64,000 nucleotides of DNA from positions 4,588,001-4,652,000 of the forward strand of contig NZ_CP062231.1 in assembly GCF_024707525.1 (NCBI RefSeq). Direction: 5' to 3'. Shown here one piece after another: positions 34,810 through 43,191 of this stretch. This DNA comes from Rhizobium sp. TH2. GTDB lineage: Bacteria > Pseudomonadota > Alphaproteobacteria > Rhizobiales > Rhizobiaceae. Position numbers and translations under genes: made by a program. The notes under the pieces were generated by a model. That model worked only from the letters and a program-made list of their open reading frames with translations, was not told the origin of the DNA and made no database searches. Within the stretch, counting starts at the first letter, position 1; every line of letters starts with the position of its first letter.

Positions 34810-35717
34810 CAGCCTTGATCCTCGGCCGTCTCCGCCTTTTCGCGTGGCACGGCCTTGCCGCCCTGGAGCACCAGCGGCCGTTCGTCATCGGTAAACAGGC
34901 CGAATGGATAGGGCGCCTCGCTATCGGCATGGCCGAGCACGAAATGGCGCAGCACGCCGCCAAAGGCGCTCTCGAGATTGGCCTGGGTGAAGACCTCGGA
35001 GGTCGGGCCATAGGCAAGCACAGTTCCCTTGACCAGCACCGTCCGGTCGCAGAATTCCGGCACACTGCCGAGATTGTGGGTGGAAACCAGCATCACGCGG
35101 CCCTCGTCGCGCAGCGCGCGCAGAAGCGCGATGATGGCATCCTCGGTCTTGACATCGACGCCTGTGAAAGGCTCGTCAAGCAGGATCACCCGCCCGTCCT
35201 GCGCCAGCGCACGGGCGAGGAAAACGCGCTTCCGCTGGCCGCCCGAGAGTTCGCCGATCTGGCGCTTGCGATAGTCGGTCATGCCGACGCGAGCGAGCGC
35301 CTTGTCGACCGCCTCGCGATCCGCGGCCTTGGCGATGCGCATTATCCCCATATGGCCGTAGCGGCCCATCATCACCACGTCTTCGACAAGAACGGGGAAG
35401 TTCCAGTCGACCTCCTCGGCCTGCGGCACATAGGCGACGAGGTTCTTTTTCAGAGCCTGCGCGACCGGCATGCCGAGCACGGAAATATCGCCCCTGGCGA
35501 GACGAACGAAACCCATGATCGATTTGAATATCGTCGATTTGCCCGAACCGTTGACGCCGACCAGCGCCGTGATCGTTCCGGTCGGAATCTCGAATGAAGC
35601 ATCCTTGATCGCGGTCAGGCCATTGCGATACGTGACGGTCGCATGCCGGACGGCGAGACCTGACCCACTGTTGGAAGACGCGGCTGCAGAGGTCATGCTT
35701 GAGGCCATTTCATTCAT
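34809..35717 (-). CDS. sitB: Metal ABC transporter ATP-binding protein (SitB family)
   Basis: This 302-residue ATPase has Walker [10 protein letters not shown] near residue 53, the signature L-S-G-G-Q-R-K-R near 155 and Walker [13 protein letters not shown] near 172. The N-terminal 15 residues are Ser/Ala-rich and unsupported, so the true start may be the ATG at 35708 or 35696. It overlaps sitA by ATGA and energises the SitCD pore. Confidence 0.87.
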   Translation of the reverse strand: MNEMASSMTSAAASSNSGSGLAVRHATVTYRNGLTAIKDASFEIPTGTITALVGVNGSGKSTIFKSIMGFVRLARGDISVLGMPVAQALKKNLVAYVPQAEEVDWNFPVLVEDVVMMGRYGHMGIMRIAKAADREAVDKALARVGMTDYRKRQIGELSGGQRKRVFLARALAQDGRVILLDEPFTGVDVKTEDAIIALLRALRDEGRVMLVSTHNLGSVPEFCDRTVLVKGTVLAYGPTSEVFTQANLESAFGGVLRHFVLGHADSEAPYPFGLFTDDERPLVLQGGKAVPREKAETAEDQG

Positions 35718-36634
35718 TGCGACAGGCCCTCGGCCAGACCCTTCTGTATCGTATCGGAGGTCACGCGCAACAGATCGACATAGGTCGGCACCGGGCCGGC
35801 TTCATCGCTAAGGGAGTCGACATAAAGCACGCCGCCATAATGGACGCCGGTCTCGCGCGCGACTTGCTGCGCCGGCTTGTCGGACACGGTGCTCTCGCTG
35901 AAGACGGTGACGATGCCGTGTTCCCTGATCGCATCGATGACCTTGCGCACCTGCTGCGGCGTGCCCTGCTGGTCGGCATTGATCGGCCAGAGATAGAGTT
36001 CCTTCATCCCGAAATCACGGGCAAGATAGGTAAACGCACCTTCGCTGGAAACCAGCCAGCGCTTGTCCTCGGGGATCGTCGCGAGCTTCGCGCGGATCGG
36101 AGCGACCGTCGCCTCGATCTTCTTCTTATAGGCCTCGGCATTGGCCTTGTAGGTCTCGGCATTGGCCGGATCGTATTTCACGAAAGCGTCGCGGATATTG
36201 TCGACATAGATCAGCGCGTTCTTCGGCGACATCCAGGCATGCGGATTGGGTTTGCCTTCATACGGGCCTTCGCTGATGCCCATCGGCTCGATGCCGTCGG
36301 AAACGACCACGCCGGGCACATCACTGAGGTTCTGGAAGAATTTCTCGAACCAGCGTTCCAGGCCGAGCCCGTTCCACAAAATGAGCTGGGCGCCCTGTGC
36401 CCGTTGGATATCGCCCGGCGTCGGCGAGTAATTATGAATTTCGGCGCCTGCCTTGGTGATCGATTCCACCACCGCCGCGTCGCCGGCAACGTTGCGCGCC
36501 ATATCGGCGATGACAGTAAATGTCGTCACCGCCTTGAATTTTTCCGCCGCCGCAGCCGGCGTAAAGCCTATCAACAACGCAAATGCAGCGCCTGTCATCC
36601 CGGCAAGAACATGCCGCCTTGTCCTATCGAGCAC
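35714..36634 (-). CDS. sitA: Metal ABC transporter solute-binding protein (SitA family)
   Basis: The start is placed at a GTG at 36634, with AAGGAG six bases upstream; this gives 306 residues, usual for the family, and a signal peptide with a hydrophobic core ending A-A-A-A-E-K. The longer open frame to 36742 has no such site and an unlikely N-terminus. The metal-binding cluster-9 fold is recognisable: [12 protein letters not shown]56 in E-I-H-N-Y near the first ligand, the P-N-P-H-A-W-M-S segment with the second His, an acidic S-S-E-G-A-F-T-Y-L and a late S-E-S-T-V-S. It binds Mn(II) and probably Fe(II). A Fur/Mur-like box lies upstream. Confidence 0.87.
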   Translation of the reverse strand: MLDRTRRHVLAGMTGAAFALLIGFTPAAAAEKFKAVTTFTVIADMARNVAGDAAVVESITKAGAEIHNYSPTPGDIQRAQGAQLILWNGLGLERWFEKFFQNLSDVPGVVVSDGIEPMGISEGPYEGKPNPHAWMSPKNALIYVDNIRDAFVKYDPANAETYKANAEAYKKKIEATVAPIRAKLATIPEDKRWLVSSEGAFTYLARDFGMKELYLWPINADQQGTPQQVRKVIDAIREHGIVTVFSESTVSDKPAQQVARETGVHYGGVLYVDSLSDEAGPVPTYVDLLRVTSDTIQKGLAEGLSQ

Positions 36635-36699
36635 CAGCTTCTCCTTATTGCGAGTAAGTTGCAATAGCAGAAATAATGGAAAGGTTTCAGCATTGCAAG

Positions 36700-36714
36700 T
36701 GATAATCATTCTCA
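36700..36714. promoter_or_regulatory. Fur/Mur-like box upstream of sitA
   Basis: TGATAATCATTCTCA matches the 7-1-7 Fur consensus TGATAAT-N-ATTATCA with one mismatch. It lies 66 bases upstream of the sitA GTG, next to a minus-strand TTGCAA that could be a -35 box. Rhizobial sit operons are repressed by the Mn-responsive Fur homologue Mur; that this box serves Mur is inferred. Confidence 0.6.
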
Positions 36715-36803
36715 TTGAAACAAGACTCTCAGGCCACGGCAAGGTTCCCCTCGTCGAAATCAGGGATGCCCGATGTTTCCGGATATGAGAAATATCGGCA
36801 GCC

Positions 36804-36817
36804 GTGATTTAGATCAC
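36804..36817. promoter_or_regulatory. CRP/FNR-like palindrome
   Basis: GTGATTTAGATCAC has the GTGA-N6-TCAC core of CRP-family sites. It lies about 170 bases upstream of sitA and just past the end of the ArsR-like gene. It may affect sitA or be chance; no promoter could be matched to it. Confidence 0.25.
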
Positions 36818-36876
36818 AATGCCTGATATCAATAATAAAGGCTTGGCTTGCAGAGCTTGGTGAAGTGATGACAGGG

Positions 36877-37803
36877 TCACCCGGTCTTGATGCGCAGGAC
36901 AATATCCTGATCGTAGTTCCCGAATCCCTTGCCGAAGATATTGATCCCGCCGGGATGCTTGGCGTTTTCCTTCACGCCGATCCTCACCCGGATCGAATGG
37001 TGGCTCTTGAGATCGAGCGCATTCAGGTTGACCTCGGAAATCCTGACACCATCGACATAGGTCCCGTCGCTGGAAATCCGCCAATTCTTGAGCTTGCCGT
37101 ATTGCGAGCCCTTCAACTTCCACCACGAAGGCGTGAACACGCCGCGCTTGTCGCCGAAATCACCGGGTGACGTCCAGGTGCCGACATCGACGCCATTGAT
37201 CGTCAATGTGATGTCCGAGGGCCAGTCGGCGCTCGTGCCGGGCACTTCCGAACTCAACTCCATCGCCACCTCCAACTCGGCGATATCGGCATTGGCGAGC
37301 TTGGCATTGTTGGGGAACTGGTATTCGACATAGCCGCGGGTGAACCACACGAGCCCCGCCTTCATGCGGTCCGGATCGAGGAACGAATTCGGCACGTCGA
37401 GCAGGCCGATAATGCTATCCGGCGAACAGAGGCCGCAGGGCGCCGTGACCTCGAAACTTGTGTAAAGCCCGAGCGGCATCGACACTTCGATCGCATCGTT
37501 CTTGACGCGGCGATACTCGCTTTTGAAGACGACCAGCACTTCCTCGGCGGTCGGATAGCAGATCTTCTGGCTGCCCTTGCGCGCCTTGCGGTTCTCGGTG
37601 CGGATCAGCCCGGCATCTTCGAGGACCTGCACATTGGTGGAAACGGTCGATTGCGGCAGCGACAGTTCGGCCGCGATGTCGTTGACATTCATCGGCCCCT
37701 TTTCATGCAGGAGCTTCAGCATCAGGACCCGCCCATGCGACGCGAGGCCCTTGAGAACGGCTATGTCTTCTTCGGGGTCGATGACCAGGAAATTGCGGCT
37801 CAT
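36877..37803 (-). CDS. ArsR-like winged-helix regulator with large C-terminal domain
   Basis: This 308-residue protein begins with an ArsR-type winged helix at about residues 10-95: S-H-G-R-V-L-M-L-K-L-L, then L-P-Q-S-T-V-S-T-N-V-Q-V-L-E-D-A-G-L. Ordinary ArsR proteins end near residue 110, but here about 200 further residues follow, rich in beta strands and aromatic residues (W-F-T-R-G-Y-V-E-Y-Q-F, G-V-F-T-P-S-W-W-K-L-K-G-S-Q-Y-G-K-L), with a C-G-L-C pair near residue 143. The C-terminal part looks like a beta-sandwich ligand domain, perhaps for sugars. It is divergent from the OtnI-like isomerase gene and probably controls it. Ligand unknown. Confidence 0.75.
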   Translation of the reverse strand: MSRNFLVIDPEEDIAVLKGLASHGRVLMLKLLHEKGPMNVNDIAAELSLPQSTVSTNVQVLEDAGLIRTENRKARKGSQKICYPTAEEVLVVFKSEYRRVKNDAIEVSMPLGLYTSFEVTAPCGLCSPDSIIGLLDVPNSFLDPDRMKAGLVWFTRGYVEYQFPNNAKLANADIAELEVAMELSSEVPGTSADWPSDITLTINGVDVGTWTSPGDFGDKRGVFTPSWWKLKGSQYGKLKNWRISSDGTYVDGVRISEVNLNALDLKSHHSIRVRIGVKENAKHPGGINIFGKGFGNYDQDIVLRIKTG

Positions 37804-37804
37804 T

Positions 37805-37853
37805 CTGATATGAAATTCGAGTGGCGACCACCTTCTATATCAGCTAATCTGAT
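37805..37853. promoter_or_regulatory. Candidate ArsR-type operators between the divergent genes
   Basis: CTGATAT (37805-37811) and ATATCAG (37837-37843) form an inverted pair 25 bases apart, and ATCAG-CTAAT-CTGAT (37839-37853) is a second, overlapping 5-5-5 inverted repeat. The A-T-A-rich half-sites resemble ArsR-family operators. They lie in the 96 bases between the regulator start and the preferred isomerase start. Confidence 0.4.
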
Positions 37854-37899
37854 TTGATCAATGTCCCAGCCAAACTGGCCGCATGCGGGAAGACTTGAG

Positions 37900-38676
37900 A
37901 TGCCGCGCTTCGCCGCCAATCTGAGCATGATGTTCAACGAACTGCCGTTCCTCGATCGCTTCGCCGAAGCCGCGGAGTGCGGTTTCGAGGCGGTAGAATT
38001 CCTGTTTCCCTATGATTTCGATCCGGAGGAAATCGCCCGCAAGCTCGAAAATGCCGGGCTCGTCCAAGTGCTGTTCAACATGCCTCCCGGCAACTGGGAT
38101 GCCGGCGATCGAGGGCTTGCAGCCCTGCCCGGACGGCGCGATGAATTTCGGCAATCGGTCGCCACGGCGCTGCGCTATGGCCGCATCCTCGAGGTTCCCA
38201 ATCTTCACATGATGGCGGGGATCGCATCGCCGGAGGATCCGGTGGCAATCGCCTCATACCGGGATTCGCTGCGCTTCGCAGCCGATATGACGGGTGAGGC
38301 CGGCATCGGTCTCCTCATCGAGCCGCTCAACGGCCGCGACATGCCAGGCTATTTCCTCAATCACTTCGATCGTGCCGCAGCGTTCATCGAGGACATTGCC
38401 CACCCCGCGCTCAAGCTGCAATTCGACATCTATCATCACGAAATTCTTCATGGCGGCGTCATCGCATCTCTCGAAAGGATGATGCCGCTCATCGGCCATA
38501 TCCAGGTCGCGTCCGTACCACACCGCAACGAGCCCGGCAGCGGCACCCTCGACGATTTCGCGGTCTTCAACGCACTCGATGCGCTCGGCTATGCCGGATG
38601 GGTCGGCTGCGAATACCGTCCCGCGGGCAGCACGCGTGACGGCCTTGAATGGCTGGAACGCGCAAGCAGGACATAA
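37900..38676 (+). CDS. Sugar isomerase of the OtnI/Hyi family (2-oxo-tetronate or hydroxypyruvate isomerase)
   Basis: With the start at 37900 the protein has 258 residues and begins M-P-R-F-A-A-N-L-S-M-M-F, matching E. coli OtnI (YgbM) from its first residue and in length; the open frame from 37861 adds 13 unsupported residues. The TIM barrel carries the expected metal and catalytic glutamates in L-I-E-P-L near residue 140 and G-C-E-Y-R-P near 242. OtnI isomerises 2-oxo-tetronates; close relatives interconvert hydroxypyruvate and tartronate semialdehyde. The kinase and aldolase partners OtnC/OtnK are not in the window, so it may serve the neighbouring sugar operons or another pathway. Confidence 0.82.
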   Translation: MPRFAANLSMMFNELPFLDRFAEAAECGFEAVEFLFPYDFDPEEIARKLENAGLVQVLFNMPPGNWDAGDRGLAALPGRRDEFRQSVATALRYGRILEVPNLHMMAGIASPEDPVAIASYRDSLRFAADMTGEAGIGLLIEPLNGRDMPGYFLNHFDRAAAFIEDIAHPALKLQFDIYHHEILHGGVIASLERMMPLIGHIQVASVPHRNEPGSGTLDDFAVFNALDALGYAGWVGCEYRPAGSTRDGLEWLERASRT

Positions 38677-38688
38677 ATGTGAAATTTT

Positions 38689-38739
38689 TGAGAAAACGTT
38701 TTCTCATATTGACTTGCGTAGTGATAAAAGGTTTTCTCA
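38689..38739. promoter_or_regulatory. Twin LacI-type operators
   Basis: The site TGAGAAAACGTTTTCTCA at 38689-38706 is a perfect 18-bp palindrome with the central CG typical of LacI operators. A second, imperfect copy (TGATAAAAG-GTTTTCTCA, two mismatched pairs) is at 38722-38739. They are 33 bp apart, three helical turns, and surround a TTGACT at 38709-38714 that could be a -35 box. The sites precede the LacI-family gene itself, so autoregulation is likely. Confidence 0.75.
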
Positions 38740-38763
38740 CCCCGGATTTGGGAGGAAACCACA

Positions 38764-39780
38764 CTGAACGCGCAGCGCATCAAGGGCAGTCGAGTAACCA
38801 TTCATGACCTGGCCAGGGCTGCCGGCGTCAGCGTTTCGACCGTGTCCAAGGCGCTCAACGGCAACGGCCGCATGGCCACCGAGACCCGCGAGCGGGTCAA
38901 GCGCATGGCCGGCGAGATCGGCTTCCGGCCCAATGCGCTCGCTCGCGGATTGCTCAGCAATCGCAGCTTCACCGTGGGCCTTCTGACCAACGACACCTAT
39001 GGCCGCTTCACGCTGCCCGTTATGGCCGGGATTTCAGAGGCGCTGGTCGATCACGGTGTCTCCGTTTTCCTCTGCGCGATCGAGGATGACCCCGCGCTCG
39101 CCAAGATCCATGTCGATGCCATGCTGGACAAACAGGTGGACGGCATCATCGCGACAGGTAAGCGGATCGACAAGTCTCTCCCTGTCGATCTCGCTCACCT
39201 GCCGGTGCCTGTTGTCTACGCGTTCACAAAGGGTGCACCCGACAGCGCTACATTGACCTCAGACGACGGCCACGGTGCGGTGCTCGCGACGGAATGGCTG
39301 TTGAAGCTGGGGCGGAAACGCCTCGTTCATATTACCGGCCCGACAAGCTTCATGTCCGTCGGCGAGCGTGCCGACGCGTTCCGCCAGGTCGCGGGCAAGG
39401 ATGCTCCCGTCATGCATGGTACATGGTCCGAAACCTGGGGCCACGAAGCCATCGCCAGTATCTGGAATAACCCGGGCGAAAAGCCCGACGGTATTTTCTG
39501 CGGCAACGACCAGATCGCACGCGGCGTGGTCGATGCGTTACGCGAGCGTGGCGCCAATGTCCCCACCGATGTCTCGGTCATCGGCTTCGACAACTGGGAG
39601 ATCGTCGCCGATCAGACCCGCCCGCCGCTGACCACGGTGGACATGAACCTCAAGGAACTCGGCAGACAGGCTGGGCTGATGGTGTTGGCCCTCGCCGAAG
39701 GCAGGACCGTCGAACACGGCCTGCGCCGCCTACCCTGCAAGCTCGTCGTCCGCGATTCCTGCGGAGGCAAACAAATCTAG
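38764..39780 (+). CDS. LacI-family transcriptional regulator (probable CTG start)
   Basis: The frame encodes the full LacI helix-turn-helix only if translation starts upstream of the first GTG at 38842. An in-frame CTG at 38764 has GGGAGG at 38750-38755, 8 bases upstream, and gives 338 residues, normal for the family; a TAA at 38725-38727 closes the frame further up. The HTH then reads V-T-I-H-D-L-A-R-A-A-G-V-S-V-S-T-V-S-K-A-L-N near residues 13-34, followed by the R-P-N-A-L-A-R-G-L hinge and a periplasmic-binding-protein-like sugar domain with the late G-F-D-N-W-E motif. It probably represses itself and the sugar operon downstream. Confidence 0.85.
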   Translation: MNAQRIKGSRVTIHDLARAAGVSVSTVSKALNGNGRMATETRERVKRMAGEIGFRPNALARGLLSNRSFTVGLLTNDTYGRFTLPVMAGISEALVDHGVSVFLCAIEDDPALAKIHVDAMLDKQVDGIIATGKRIDKSLPVDLAHLPVPVVYAFTKGAPDSATLTSDDGHGAVLATEWLLKLGRKRLVHITGPTSFMSVGERADAFRQVAGKDAPVMHGTWSETWGHEAIASIWNNPGEKPDGIFCGNDQIARGVVDALRERGANVPTDVSVIGFDNWEIVADQTRPPLTTVDMNLKELGRQAGLMVLALAEGRTVEHGLRRLPCKLVVRDSCGGKQI

Positions 39781-39831
39781 CTGGAAGAAGGGGTGCGGGA
39801 GGACGCAACCCCAAACATGGGAGGAATGACA

Positions 39832-41067
39832 ATGTTGAAGAGATTACTGGCAGCAACGGCCCTGATTTCGGCCGTGATGATCAACTCGGCCTCGGCCGAG
39901 ACGATCAATATGTGGGTGCGATCGGGCATCGGCGATTCCTTCAAGGAAGTCGTCAAGGCCTATAACGCCAAGGGCGGTGACACGGTCGAGATGACCGAAG
40001 TGCCCTTCGCCGAGCTGGTGCAGAAATATGCGACCGCGATCGCCGGCGGCCAGGCGCCTGATGCGCTATCTCTCGACCTGATCTACACGCCCGCTTTCGC
40101 GGCAGCTGGTCAGCTCGAAGACCTCAGCGACTGGGCCAAGGCCCTACCCTATTTCAACTCGCTGTCGCCGTCGCATGTCAAGCTCGGCACTTACGAGGAC
40201 AAGATCTACGGCCTGCCGCTCTCGGTCGAGACCTCGATCTTCGCCTGGAACAAGGACCTCTACAAGAAGGCCGGCCTCGACCCCGAAAAAGCGCCGACGA
40301 CCTGGGACGAAATCACCGCCAATGCCGAAAAGATCCGCGCGCTCGGCGGCGACACCTACGGCTTCTACTTCTCCGGCGGCGGTTGCGGCGGCTGCATGAT
40401 CTTCACCTTCACCCCGCTCACATGGGGTGCCGGCGCCGACATCCTGTCCGCCGACAGCAAGACCGCGACGCTCGATACGCCGCAGATGCGCAAGGCCGTC
40501 GAGATCTATCGCAACCTCGTCGCCAAGGACACGGTGCCCGCGGGTTCGCAGGGCGACAACGGCGTCAACTTCCTGACCTTCACCAATGGCAAGATCGGCC
40601 AGCAGAGTATCGGCGCCTTTGCCATTGGCACGCTGGTGACCCAGCATCCGGAGATCAATTTTGGGGTCACGCTGATCCCCGGCGTCGACGGCAAGCCGTC
40701 ATCCTTTGCCGGCGGCGACAACTTCGTCGTCACCAAGGGCACGCCGAAGCTCGAAACGGTCAAGAAATTCCTCGAATATACCTATTCGCTCGAGGGGCAG
40801 AAGATCCTGGCCAAGTATGGCAGCCTTCCGACCCGCGGCGACATCGCCGACCAGGTGCTCGAAGGTCTGGACCCGCGCCTGAAAGTCGGCATCGAGGCGA
40901 TCGCGGTCGCCAAGACGCCCTATACACTGCAGTTCAACGACCTGATCAACTCGTCGAACGGCCCTTGGGCCACCTTCATCAACGCCGCGATCTATGGCGA
41001 CGATGTCGATGGCGCATTTGCCAACGCGCAAGCGGAAATGCAGTCGATCATCGACGCTGCACAGTAA
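39832..41067 (+). CDS. Sugar ABC transporter solute-binding protein (family 1)
   Basis: This 411-residue periplasmic protein starts at 39832, with GGGAGG seven bases upstream; an ATG at 39826 touches the ribosome-binding site. The signal peptide runs from M-L-K-R-L through a hydrophobic core to S-A-S-A-E. An unusual Gly/Cys cluster G-G-G-C-G-G-C lies near residue 185. The operon encodes an arabinofuranosidase, so L-arabinose-containing oligosaccharides are a likely ligand. Fifty-one bases separate it from the LacI gene, and element D follows it. Confidence 0.9.
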   Translation: MLKRLLAATALISAVMINSASAETINMWVRSGIGDSFKEVVKAYNAKGGDTVEMTEVPFAELVQKYATAIAGGQAPDALSLDLIYTPAFAAAGQLEDLSDWAKALPYFNSLSPSHVKLGTYEDKIYGLPLSVETSIFAWNKDLYKKAGLDPEKAPTTWDEITANAEKIRALGGDTYGFYFSGGGCGGCMIFTFTPLTWGAGADILSADSKTATLDTPQMRKAVEIYRNLVAKDTVPAGSQGDNGVNFLTFTNGKIGQQSIGAFAIGTLVTQHPEINFGVTLIPGVDGKPSSFAGGDNFVVTKGTPKLETVKKFLEYTYSLEGQKILAKYGSLPTRGDIADQVLEGLDPRLKVGIEAIAVAKTPYTLQFNDLINSSNGPWATFINAAIYGDDVDGAFANAQAEMQSIIDAAQ

Positions 41068-41197
41068 GTGAAACAATGCTGCCGGGAGGGCGTTGGCGCT
41101 CCCGGATCTTCCTTAACCCAAGCCGGACTTGCATATGCTGAGCCTTTGCAGCCCCTCCAACCTGTCTTCGGACGCACGCGCCAAAGGCTGGCGCCCC

Positions 41198-41319
41198 CTT
41201 CTCCCCTTGGGGAGAAGTGCCGAGCGCATGCGAGGCGATGAGGGGTTCTCAGCAGCATACACGACGTTTGTGAGAACCCCTCATCCGGCCTTCGGCCACC
41301 TTCTCCCCAAGGGGAGAAG
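41198..41319. repeat. Compound palindromic intergenic element D (binding protein / permease junction)
   Basis: A 20-bp palindrome, CTTCTCCCCTTGGGGAGAAG, lies at 41198-41217 and a nearly matching one at 41300-41319 (CTTCTCCCCAAGGGGAGAAG). Between them ATGAGGGGTTCTCA (41238-41251) and TGAGAACCCCTCAT (41271-41284) form a 14-bp stem with a 19-base loop. The element fills the middle of the 303 bases between the binding-protein gene and the MalF-type gene; nothing else was seen in that gap except a weak start region. Confidence 0.85.
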
Positions 41320-41370
41320 CGGGAGCGCGTTGAGCCTTCGTTCGCTTATGATCGAACTGGTACAGTGCCA

Positions 41371-42288
41371 ATGACGATGCTCGCCGAAACCCAAACCCGA
41401 GCCCGGCGCCGCCCGCGGCGAAATTCCAACTGGCGCGGGCTCGTCTATATCGCACCCGCCATGGCACTGGTGCTGATGTTCTTCGTGGCTCCGGTGCTGT
41501 TCACCGTCTGGATGAGCTTTCACAAATGGCCGCTGCTCGGCGTGCCGGTCTTCAATTGGGGCTCCAACTACACGCGGATGCTGAGCGACGCGCGTTTCTT
41601 CTCGGCACTCGGTTTCACCGCCTATTACACGATCATTGTCACCATCGCGATTTTCGTCGTGGCCTTTCCCCTCGCGATCTTCGTCGAGAAACAGCGACCG
41701 CTGGTCTCCACCTATCGCACCATCATCTTCCTGCCGGTCGTGGTCGGGCTGGCATCGGCCTCGCTGCTCTGGGTGTGGCTCGCCAATGTCGATAGCGGCC
41801 TGTTCGCGCCGCTGTTCCAGATGCTTGGGCTGACGACTGGGCGGCTCAATCTTCTCGCCAAGTTCGATACCGCGTTCCTGACCATCATCGTCATGGTCGT
41901 GTGGAAGATCGCCGGCTTCACCATGATCATCCTGCTGACCGGCTTGCAGGCGATCCCGACCGAACTCAGCGAAGCCGCGCGCATCGATGGCGCCCGGCGC
42001 TGGCAGCGCTTCCGCTATCTCACGCTACCGCTGATGCGCCGCACGCTGGCGCTGGCGCTGATCCTGTCGGTCACCGGCTCCATCCTCGCCTTCGACCAGT
42101 TCTACATCATGACCTCGGGTGGACCGCAGAACAAGATGATCTCGGTCGTCTACTATATCTTCAACCAGTCCTTCGTGTCCTTCAATCTCGGCTATGGCGC
42201 GGCTCTTTCGATCGTGCTGCTGGCGATCCTTGTGACGATCAGCGTGGTTCAGCTCTGGTTCCTGCGTGTCGGAGACGAACGCCCATGA
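41371..42288 (+). CDS. Sugar ABC transporter permease (MalF type)
   Basis: This is a 305-residue permease with an Arg-rich N-terminal stretch, a first helix at about residues 25-50 and the EAA loop (S-E-A-A-R-I-D-G-A) near residue 208. The start is uncertain: GTG 41365, ATG 41371 and ATG 41377 are all in frame and none has a good ribosome-binding site. It overlaps the MalG-type gene by ATGA. Confidence 0.88.
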   Translation: MTMLAETQTRARRRPRRNSNWRGLVYIAPAMALVLMFFVAPVLFTVWMSFHKWPLLGVPVFNWGSNYTRMLSDARFFSALGFTAYYTIIVTIAIFVVAFPLAIFVEKQRPLVSTYRTIIFLPVVVGLASASLLWVWLANVDSGLFAPLFQMLGLTTGRLNLLAKFDTAFLTIIVMVVWKIAGFTMIILLTGLQAIPTELSEAARIDGARRWQRFRYLTLPLMRRTLALALILSVTGSILAFDQFYIMTSGGPQNKMISVVYYIFNQSFVSFNLGYGAALSIVLLAILVTISVVQLWFLRVGDERP

Positions 42289-43169
42289 GCACATCCGCAA
42301 CGACACTCGGCAGCCGCCGCGAAATCCGCGCCCGCAAGGCGCTCTGGGACAGGATCGCCTATCACGGCATCGGCATCGGCACGTGCTTCTTCTTCCTCGC
42401 ACCGTTCGTCATCACGCTGCTCGCATCCTTCCGGACCAACCAGGAATCCAGTTCGCCGCCGCTGCCTCCCTGGCCGACATCGGGCATCAGCATCGACGCT
42501 TACCGCGCACTCGATGGTTTCGGCTCCGGCATCTGGCAGCACACGATCAATTCGCTCGTCGTCTCGATCGGCACGGTGCTGTTGACGGTCGCCGTCAGCG
42601 TGCTCGCCGGCTACGGTTTCTCGCGCTACCGCTTCCGGTTCAAGAACGTGTTCTTCGTGCTGATCATCGCCACGCTGATGATCCCGTTCCAGTCGATCCT
42701 GACGCCGCTCTTCATCATCCTGGCCAGGCTCGGGCTCAACAATTCGCTGTTCGGCCTGATGCTGGTCTATGTGACGCTGCAGCTTCCCTTCTCGGTCTTC
42801 ATGATGCGCAACGCATTCGATGCGGTGCCGAAGGAGATTGAGGAAGCCGCCCGTATCGACGGCGCGCGGGACTTGCGACTGCTGGTCCGCGTGCTGCTGC
42901 CATTGGTCATGCCCGGCATTGCCACGGTCTCGATCTTCGCCTTTCTCAATGCCTGGAACGAATTCTTTGCAGCCCTGATCCTGCTGTCCTCGAACGAGAA
43001 TTACACGCTGCCGGTGCTGATGACCGCTGTGCGTGCCGGCCGCCTCGGCGCCATCAACTGGGGCGCGGTGCAGGCCGGCGTGGCTGTCATGGTCGTGCCC
43101 TGCCTTTTCGTCTTCCTCCTCCTCCAACGCTACTACATGCGCGGGCTGATGGCCGGCGCGGTGAAATGA
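42285..43169 (+). CDS. Sugar ABC transporter permease (MalG type)
   Basis: This 294-residue inner-membrane protein starts in an ATGA overlap with the MalF-type gene. A hydrophobic helix lies at about 32-52, and the EAA loop (E-E-A-A-R-I-D-G-A) is near residue 192. It completes the pore of the arabinoside-type transporter and is followed 22 bases later by the glycosidase gene. Confidence 0.9.
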   Translation: MSTSATTLGSRREIRARKALWDRIAYHGIGIGTCFFFLAPFVITLLASFRTNQESSSPPLPPWPTSGISIDAYRALDGFGSGIWQHTINSLVVSIGTVLLTVAVSVLAGYGFSRYRFRFKNVFFVLIIATLMIPFQSILTPLFIILARLGLNNSLFGLMLVYVTLQLPFSVFMMRNAFDAVPKEIEEAARIDGARDLRLLVRVLLPLVMPGIATVSIFAFLNAWNEFFAALILLSSNENYTLPVLMTAVRAGRLGAINWGAVQAGVAVMVVPCLFVFLLLQRYYMRGLMAGAVK

Positions 43170-43191
43170 ACCTTCAGAAATGGATGCTGAT

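Noticed and set aside
17088..41319. Compound palindromes considered as a CRISPR array or insertion-sequence ends.
   Set aside because: There are no regular repeat-spacer units, no transposase gene and no target-site duplications visible; they are isolated intergenic palindromes.
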